Position numbers and translations under genes: made by a program | The notes under the pieces: model-generated | The model's input: the letters and a program-made list of their open reading frames with translations, nothing else | The model's database searches: none | Told to the model about the DNA's origin: nothing | Assembly: GCF_934307085.1 (NCBI RefSeq) | Contig: NZ_CAKRCF010000038.1 | Coordinates: 1 to 28,084, forward strand | Direction: 5' to 3' | Source: an uncultured Anaerobutyricum sp. | GTDB lineage: Bacteria; Bacillota; Clostridia; Lachnospirales; Lachnospiraceae | Length of the DNA: 28,084 bases | Part shown: positions 22,711-28,084 of the stretch, in pieces | Layout of the letters: each line of letters begins with the position of its first letter | How positions within the stretch are numbered: position 1 is the first letter of the stretch

Positions 22711-22750
22711 AAAAAAGCCGCCTGTGAAGATAAACCCTTACACAGACGGC
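22711..22750 (-). terminator. Riboswitch-controlled terminator
   Basis: On the minus strand GCCGTCTGTG pairs with CACAGGCGGC (10 bp, one mismatch) and is followed by six T. It lies 40 bases after the c-di-GMP aptamer and 48 bases before the cyclase ATG, so it fits an expression platform. Confidence 0.8.
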
Positions 22751-22789
22751 ATAAAATGAGCAGAAATTACTTATTAAAATAATCAATAA

Positions 22790-22880
22790 CTTGATGCAAC
22801 CGGCTGTCATAATTCTCTTAAAAAATGAACCTTAGACCCATTTGGCTTTGTGTCGCTGCCTTTCGACAGCTTTACCTAAA
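22790..22880 (-). promoter_or_regulatory. c-di-GMP-I (GEMM) riboswitch aptamer
   Basis: The minus strand shows the GEMM-I hallmarks in order: AGGTAAAGC, the P2 stem with a GAAA tetraloop-like segment (CTGTCGAAAGGCAG), the core CGACACAAAGCCAAATGGGT, CTAAGG, the P3 stem and ATGACAGCCGGTTGCA. These are the conserved ligand-binding and closing elements of the class. It lies upstream of a terminator and a diguanylate cyclase gene. I cannot tell from inspection whether ligand turns the gene on or off. Confidence 0.85.
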
Positions 22881-22897
22881 TATAAAATTTATGTTTC

Positions 22898-22920
22898 AGC
22901 GCATATTTAAAACACGCTCT
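22898..22920 (-). repeat. Second copy of the AGAGCGTGTTT...GCT stem
   Basis: Reads AGAGCGTGTTT, TAAAT, ATGCGCT on the minus strand and is close to 18809-18831 on the plus strand. It lies in the riboswitch leader between start point and aptamer. Confidence 0.55.
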
Positions 22921-22971
22921 AATATATTTATCACTATTTATCAAACAGAAAATCCTATTTGTTCTAACATT

Positions 22972-23000
22972 ATTTTACACAATCATTTTTTTACTGTCAA
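22972..23000 (-). promoter_or_regulatory. Promoter of the riboswitch-cyclase unit
   Basis: Minus strand: -35 TTGACA (22995-23000), 17 bp, -10 TAAAAT (22972-22977). The start near 22966 gives a leader of about 300 nt that contains the aptamer and terminator. Confidence 0.8.
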
Positions 23001-23129
23001 TATCTGAAATATACTGATTTTTTATAAGTACTGTTTCGTTAATTGGTCATATTGTTGAAACAAAACTTTCTTTTTTAAAGTGCTTCTCTCTCTTTGGAAG
23101 CGCCTCCTTTGCTACGCAAACCAGAATTT

Positions 23130-24422
23130 CTATATTCTTACCGGTTCGTATAGTCTTTTCAATTCTTTTACCATCACATTCTTATCAGAATCTGCAATGA
23201 TTACATCATATTTTCCTTCGACACTTCCAAAAGTAACCGTTTTTTCTATATTAAGGAGTACCTTCAGGTTTAAAAGCATATGTTCTCTTGTGGCATCTTT
23301 ATGATAGATTTTGATATGTGCGTAACCAAGATAATTTATGGAGTCGGCTAATACGATTTTATAATCCTTCTTCCAGTCTTGTTCTAACATCTTTTTGTAT
23401 AGATTTTCTACTTTAGATTTTTCGTCTATAAGAAAAATGTAAACAACATCGTCGCAAACGTTATCCCACGTTTTCACATAGTTTCGATATGGAGATTTTT
23501 TCTTTTTCTCGTAAACGCCCTTTTCGGCTTCGTTTTTAAGATCCTGGTAGTAGATAACGAGTAAGTCTTCGGTTATCGTGTTGGTAAAGTAAGTAAAGCC
23601 TTCTTTGTCTAAAAAGTCTGTCATCACTTTTGCCTGTGAGGTGGACATCTGGTATTTCATGAGATAAGAATTCTCGTTCATATCGTATAAGACCGCTCCA
23701 TCCATTGCGATAATCGGAAGTTTTAGCCGGATTCCGTCTAATGCTTCCCGTACCGATGCCGGGGTACGAATCGTAGATACGGTAAACTTGGCTCCGGTAT
23801 CAATGATTCTGTTTAGTTCTACTTTGCTGTATGGTGTCAAATCTTCACGACTTGTTAAAAGGGTATCGTCAATTCCTGAGACAAAGAGAATGTCATTGTT
23901 TTTCTGTCTTGGCAGGTGGACGGAGTTTACGATAATGGCAAGTCCGATTCCGATTAATGTATCAAGTACTCGGTTTCCTACAAAAAGGATAGGATTCGGA
24001 TCTGTGATGTGCATTGTTGTAATGCTTAAAAATACCACACAGGAAAAGTAAGATGACTTTTTACAGTTAAGAACAACTGTCGAATATAAGACGATTCCTG
24101 TAAAAAGAGAAATGAGCATATATTTCGCAAAGGATTCTTCGATTTCTGCATGGAGACTTCCCTGTAATGCAAATAGTAAGAAAATGACTATCGTTCCCCA
24201 AAACGCACCGACAAAGGTTCCGATAGTTCGTTTTTTTGCCATTTCTTTCATATTGAAATTGTAAGGCTGAATACACTGGAGTACTGCTAATGCTGAGTAA
24301 AAAGGTATACCTTGTTTTCCTCTTATATAATAGAGAACAAAGCACAGTGCTACGGCAATAGAAGAACGGACAATACGCTGTCCGACCGCCGGAAGTTTTC
24401 GGTCTCTTTTTTCATTTTTCAT
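23130..24422 (-). CDS. FUSC-like membrane protein fused to a degenerate HAD domain
   Basis: The 430-residue protein starts ten bases after AAAGGGG. Residues 1-170 form an aromatic-acid-exporter/FUSC-like membrane unit with about five to six helices (SIAVALCFVLYYIRG, TIGTFVGAFWGTIVIFLLFA, RVLDTLIGIGLAIIVNSVHL). Residues 175-430 follow the Cof-type HAD phosphatase fold. HAD motif I, normally DxDGT, reads GIDDT (Gly183 in place of the nucleophile Asp), and motif IV, normally GD..ND, reads GSVEGKYD. The segment between (AMDGAVLYD) is preserved. The HAD part is therefore unlikely to be a phosphatase and may bind a ligand or gate the membrane part. Substrate unknown. Confidence 0.8.
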   Translation of the reverse strand: MKNEKRDRKLPAVGQRIVRSSIAVALCFVLYYIRGKQGIPFYSALAVLQCIQPYNFNMKEMAKKRTIGTFVGAFWGTIVIFLLFALQGSLHAEIEESFAKYMLISLFTGIVLYSTVVLNCKKSSYFSCVVFLSITTMHITDPNPILFVGNRVLDTLIGIGLAIIVNSVHLPRQKNNDILFVSGIDDTLLTSREDLTPYSKVELNRIIDTGAKFTVSTIRTPASVREALDGIRLKLPIIAMDGAVLYDMNENSYLMKYQMSTSQAKVMTDFLDKEGFTYFTNTITEDLLVIYYQDLKNEAEKGVYEKKKKSPYRNYVKTWDNVCDDVVYIFLIDEKSKVENLYKKMLEQDWKKDYKIVLADSINYLGYAHIKIYHKDATREHMLLNLKVLLNIEKTVTFGSVEGKYDVIIADSDKNVMVKELKRLYEPVRI

Positions 24423-24887
24423 AGATGATACGCCCCTTTCGTTTCTATTCTTTCAATTTTTCTACTTTAACTATAACAAACTTAACAAAAAAAGGACTAA
24501 TTCAGAAATACTATCTTCTTATTCTTAAAAAGCATATGGCTATATTCATATAATAAATAATCGTGTAAAAAAATTGATAATATATATAATTATAGTAACA
24601 CAAAAAACTCCCACAAAGAGAAGGCAGTCTCTCTGTGGGAATGCTGAAGGATACGGTTCACAAATTCATTTTTGTGAATACTTTTTTATTCGGGAAAATA
24701 ATCCCTCTATCAAATAATTAATAATAATTTAAGAATGAATAGTTTAACTAACAAATATTTTATAAAGTGTTTTTAACTCAACAATTTTAGCGTACAGTTT
24801 CAACAAATGATGCTTAACTAATATTCCTACATACTGGAACATGTTGAAAAATGCTCTGGTATTCAAACTTATGAATATGTCTGTCTA
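24423..24887. other. Gap upstream of the FUSC-HAD gene, downstream of the hydratase
   Basis: Apart from the terminator at 24602-24640 it holds an 8-bp palindromic stem, TTCACAAA/TTTGTGAA (24657-24678), and GAAAAATGCTCT (about 24846-24857), a partial copy of the stem at 18809. A TATAGT near 24466 (minus) is a possible -10 for the FUSC-HAD gene without a clear -35. No gene seen. Confidence 0.4.
24602..24640 (-). terminator. Terminator of the hydratase operon
   Basis: Minus strand TCCCACAGAGAGA pairs with TCTCTTTGTGGGA around CTGCCT and is followed by GTTTTTTG. It lies 250 bases after the hydratase stop. Confidence 0.75.
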
Positions 24888-27173
24888 TTAACGGCTTCTG
24901 TTGTAATTAATCAGGCAGCCTGCTTTTACAATCTTCTTTTCGTTTGCTGTCATAGGTGCAATATACAGAGAGATTTCTTTGATTTCATCGCCGATGACAT
25001 AGGCTTTGATATCCTGCATGTCACCATCAAGAGCAGCTTTTACATCTGGAACATAAATGTAATCGCCTACCTCGAATTCTGGCTCTGCTTTCATCTGGAA
25101 TGGAAGCATACCCCAGTTCATAACATTAGAGCGGTAACGTTTTGTGGCATACTCTTTTGTGATATTCGCTAAACCGCCGATAACTCTCTGGCAGCTTGCT
25201 GCCTGTTCTCTGGCAGAACCATCACCTGGTTTTACTGCATAAATCATGCTTCCGATTTCTGTTGCTGCATTTTCAACATTTTCCTGTCCTGGAATCTGTC
25301 TGATCTTATCGAAAATGTCTTTTAATTCTGGTTCTACTGCTGTAACATCTTTTCCTGCTACTCTTGCTTTTTCGATTTTATCTACTTCCTTAGAACGTCC
25401 TACATATTCAGGGTCACGTCTTGACAGTGTGAATTCTGCAAGTCCTAAAGGATTAGAACGAAAGGAAGAAGTTTCTCCAGATGGAATCAGCTCATCTGTT
25501 GTTGTTACAGGGTCAAGAATCTTAGAGCATACTTTTAAGAGAATGTTATCTGTTAAAGGACTCATTTCTGGCCAGTCCTTGATATTTGGACCATAAATAA
25601 GAGATTTCTCCTCGTCACCTTTCTGATATCCGTAGTAAACTCTCTTTTCGTATACTGTCTTATCAAATGTATATTCTGGTACATCTCCCCAGCAGTCAAG
25701 TGTTTCTGCGGATGTGAGGATACCACCGTTTGCTGCAGTTGCTGCGATAGAACGTGCATCCATTAATGCTACGGCTGACATCTGTCCGTTACCTGGCTTA
25801 CTTCCTTCACGGTTCGGGAAGTTTCTTGTTGTATGACGGATACTTAAACCATCATTACATGGTGTGTCACCAGCACCGAAACATGGCCCACAGAAGGCAG
25901 TACGGATAATTGCGCCTGCTTCCATTAAGTCTGCGATATAACCCTGTCTTGTAAGGTTGATAAATACTGGCTGGGAAGATGGATATACTGCAAGGCTGAA
26001 CTCGCCGCTTCCTGTATCTTTTCCTTTTAATGCATGTGCTGCTTCTACAACGTTTGTGTAGTTACCACCGGCACATCCTGCGATAATTGCCTGCTGTACC
26101 TGTAAACCTTTGTCTGTGATCTTATCTACTAAATGGTACTGTGCATTGCCCTGGGAAATCTTTTCTGCTTCCTGTTCTACTTCATGTAAAATGTCAGAAA
26201 GGTTTGCATTTAACTCATCAATTTCGTATGTATTGCTTGGGTGGAATGGAAGTGCGATCATTGGTTTTACTGTGCTTAAATCTACATATACTACGCCGTC
26301 ATAGTAAGCAACATCTGCTGGATTTAATTCTTTGTAAGCATCTCCTCTTCCGTGGATAGTGAGGAAGCTCTTTGTATCTTCATCGGTTCTCCAGATAGAA
26401 GAAAGACAAGTTGTCTCTGTTGTCATAACGTCGATACCATTTCTGTAATCAGTTGACATTGTAGATACACCAGGTCCAACGAATTCCATTACTTTATTCT
26501 TTACATAGCCGTTTTTAAATACTGCTCCGATAATTGCTAAAGCGATATCCTGTGGTCCAACCCATGGATTTGGCTTTCCATCAAAGTAAATAGCAATTAC
26601 TTCTGGACGGGCAACATCATAAGTATCGCAAAGTAACTGTTTTACAAGTTCTCCGCCACCTTCGCCGATTGCCATTGTTCCAAGTGCACCATAACGAGTA
26701 TGGGAATCAGAACCAAGAATCATCTTTCCACAGCCAGCATGCATTTCACGCATATACTGATGAATAACTGCGATGTGTGGTGGTACATAAATTCCGCCGT
26801 ATTTCTTTGCAGCAGATAAACCAAACATGTAGTCATCTTCGTTAATTGTTCCACCAACTGCACATAAAGAGTTGTGGCAGTTTGTTAAAACATATGGTAA
26901 TGGGAACTTTTCCATTCCAGATGCTTTTGCTGTCTGAATGATTCCAACGAAGGTAATATCATGAGAAGCCATCGCATCAAACTTAATTTTAAGGTTTTCC
27001 ATGTCTCCTGATGTATTATGTGCTCCCATAATACCGTAAGCAATGGTTCCTTTTTTTGCTTCATCCTTATTTGCCTTTTTTCCAGTTAAGGATTCTACTT
27101 TTGCTGCTTCACTTTCCGGCACGATTTCTGTTCCATTTACCAGATATGCGCCGCCATCATATAACTTTACCAT
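24888..27173 (-). CDS. Aconitase-family hydratase (YbhJ-like)
   Basis: The 761-residue protein belongs to the aconitase superfamily. Three cysteines that should hold a [4Fe-4S] cluster are visible: Cys367 ([11 protein letters not shown]), Cys428 and Cys431 ([13 protein letters not shown]). Active-site segments include [20 protein letters not shown]. The C-terminal swivelling domain (from about 590) has FRSNP and [15 protein letters not shown]. Length and the CAGG variant of the usual CTNS motif point to the YbhJ-like 'hydratase' group and not to the citrate-cycle enzyme, so the true substrate may be another tricarboxylic acid. GGAGGAAGAAAT precedes the start. The RraA-family gene lies 150 bases upstream on the same strand. 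Confidence 0.85.
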   Translation of the reverse strand: MVKLYDGGAYLVNGTEIVPESEAAKVESLTGKKANKDEAKKGTIAYGIMGAHNTSGDMENLKIKFDAMASHDITFVGIIQTAKASGMEKFPLPYVLTNCHNSLCAVGGTINEDDYMFGLSAAKKYGGIYVPPHIAVIHQYMREMHAGCGKMILGSDSHTRYGALGTMAIGEGGGELVKQLLCDTYDVARPEVIAIYFDGKPNPWVGPQDIALAIIGAVFKNGYVKNKVMEFVGPGVSTMSTDYRNGIDVMTTETTCLSSIWRTDEDTKSFLTIHGRGDAYKELNPADVAYYDGVVYVDLSTVKPMIALPFHPSNTYEIDELNANLSDILHEVEQEAEKISQGNAQYHLVDKITDKGLQVQQAIIAGCAGGNYTNVVEAAHALKGKDTGSGEFSLAVYPSSQPVFINLTRQGYIADLMEAGAIIRTAFCGPCFGAGDTPCNDGLSIRHTTRNFPNREGSKPGNGQMSAVALMDARSIAATAANGGILTSAETLDCWGDVPEYTFDKTVYEKRVYYGYQKGDEEKSLIYGPNIKDWPEMSPLTDNILLKVCSKILDPVTTTDELIPSGETSSFRSNPLGLAEFTLSRRDPEYVGRSKEVDKIEKARVAGKDVTAVEPELKDIFDKIRQIPGQENVENAATEIGSMIYAVKPGDGSAREQAASCQRVIGGLANITKEYATKRYRSNVMNWGMLPFQMKAEPEFEVGDYIYVPDVKAALDGDMQDIKAYVIGDEIKEISLYIAPMTANEKKIVKAGCLINYNRSR

Positions 27174-27323
27174 ATTTCTTCCTCCAATTTTCCTTTCCTG
27201 TATGCGACCGTTTTACCTGCCGCAAAACTTCGTAACTTCTTTCTATGTGATAATTTTAACCTATAAAGCTGCTTTTGTATAATTGCTAAAATGAATGTGT
27301 ATATAACTTTAACGAATCAGGAA

Positions 27324-27941
27324 TTAACGGCGGATTACTCTTGGGATGATTTCTCCGGTTTCTTTCATTTTGCGGATGGTGTATTGTTCGGCCTCTATTT
27401 TGGCTTGTGCGCGTTCTAAGATGCCTGGGATTTCTTCTTCTTTCATTACGATAATTCCGTTGCAGTCTGCTACAATATAATCTCCCGGACAGACTTCTAC
27501 TCCGCCGCAGATAACGGGTACGTTTAGTTCGCCTTCTCTGTCTTTTTTGCAGCTTCCACAGGTTACATTAGTTGCAAATAATGGAACTCCTGCCTCTCGG
27601 CATCCTTCTAAGTCCCGGAACGCTCCATCAATAATAATGCCTTCTGCCCCTTTCATTTTTGCACAAATACTTCTGTGATTTCCCCAGTAAGAGCCCTGTC
27701 CATATCCTTCTCCGGCAATAACGAGAATCTGACCGGGCTCCATCGCAAGGATTGCATCTGGTACGATGCCGCTTACTCCTTTTGGTGGTTTTACTGTGTA
27801 AGCACGTCCTACGATTTTTTTGTCTGTAATATGTTCGATGATGTGATAATCCATTGTGTGGTATTCTATGGCTCCATCGCAGAGTTCTGGGGTGGAGTAT
27901 TTGCGAAGTTCTCTAATTAATTTTTCTGTAGATCTATCCAT
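27324..27941 (-). CDS. RraA-family protein (HMG/oxaloacetate aldolase-like)
   Basis: The 205-residue protein has the family signature: GSYWGNHRS, then GAEGIIIDGAFRDLEGCREAGVP with Arg109 and Asp110, the residues that bind substrate and metal in class II 4-hydroxy-4-methyl-2-oxoglutarate aldolases. Such proteins cleave HMG or decarboxylate oxaloacetate; a subset only regulates RNase E, which is not expected in this host. The start follows AAAGGAAA. Standing upstream of an aconitase-like hydratase, it may act on a related branched or unsaturated tri/dicarboxylic acid. Function by family; substrate inferred. Confidence 0.75.
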   Translation of the reverse strand: MDRSTEKLIRELRKYSTPELCDGAIEYHTMDYHIIEHITDKKIVGRAYTVKPPKGVSGIVPDAILAMEPGQILVIAGEGYGQGSYWGNHRSICAKMKGAEGIIIDGAFRDLEGCREAGVPLFATNVTCGSCKKDREGELNVPVICGGVEVCPGDYIVADCNGIIVMKEEEIPGILERAQAKIEAEQYTIRKMKETGEIIPRVIRR

Positions 27942-28013
27942 TGTGGGTTTCCTTTCTTTTGCTTTTAATTCGTTAATCAGACAGTCAAATGCTCCCGAAG
28001 AGAAGCGATGGTA

Positions 28014-28084
28014 TGCTCCCTTTTAGGTAGACAGTTGAAAAAAATAAAACTGTTTATCTGAAAGGGGGCATTTTTTATGGATAA
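28014..28084 (+). mobile_element. Possible left end of an insertion sequence with the start of its ORF
   Basis: TGCTCCCTTTTAGGTAGACAG (ends at 28034; first 20 bases are diagnostic) is mirrored as CTGTTTATCTGAAAGGGGGC from 28050. CTCCCTTTTAGGTRGACAGT-type ends are what I associate with IS3-family elements of Firmicutes. AAGGGGG then precedes an ATG at 28077 (MD...), cut by the window edge. The alternative is a normal gene with an upstream hairpin. Confidence 0.4.

Noticed and set aside
1..28084. tRNA, rRNA or tmRNA genes
   Set aside because: I saw no cloverleaf with conserved T-loop sequence and no ribosomal RNA segment on either strand.

Overview
The window looks like chromosomal DNA from a low-GC Gram-positive gut anaerobe, most likely a Lachnospiraceae-type Clostridium relative. 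The grounds are AT-rich intergenic DNA, strong AGGAGG-type ribosome binding sites, a clostridial pyruvate phosphate dikinase and several protein families typical of that group. I do not name a genus. Most genes lie on the minus strand; the plus strand carries only small genes and one RNA.

Layout. Bases 1-2950 hold a two-gene signalling operon (periplasmic-type solute-binding protein, hybrid histidine kinase) and the tail of a deleted receiver domain. Bases 2950-6500 are a decaying accessory stretch: an HTH regulator lacking its core, a broken Uma2-type gene, two related small KTSC-like genes (one frameshifted), a small membrane protein, many short tandem repeats and several strong plus-strand terminators. 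ppdK follows (6531-9161). Bases 9396-18653 are a complete type I-C CRISPR-Cas locus read right to left: cas3, a 330-bp gap, cas5c-cas8c(with internal cas11c)-cas7-cas4-cas1-cas2, leader, and an array of nine 32-bp repeats with eight spacers. Upstream of cas3 lie a 148-bp inverted-repeat element and an AAA ATPase/TOPRIM-like gene pair that looks like a second defence system. Then come a diguanylate cyclase behind a c-di-GMP riboswitch and terminator, a FUSC-like/degenerate-HAD fusion, an aconitase-family hydratase, an RraA-family gene, and what looks like the left end of an insertion sequence at the window edge.

Most interesting point. The cas3-cas5c gap encodes, on the opposite strand to the cas genes, a short RNA with its own promoter (TTGAAA-17-TATAGT) and terminator. 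The RNA should begin with a small hairpin followed directly by the exact 11-nt 5' handle of this array's crRNAs (TGGATTGAAAT) and then a guide-like segment. The first 15 nt of that segment match a site just downstream of a TTC, the I-C PAM, that overlaps the -10 and start point of the cas5c operon promoter. The only two mismatches are at positions 6 and 12, the bases that type I effectors flip out and do not read. This reads as a stand-alone crRNA-like repressor (CreR-like) by which the I-C effector would shut down its own operon. It is inferred from sequence alone but is specific and testable.

The c-di-GMP riboswitch in front of a diguanylate cyclase is a second apparent feedback circuit.
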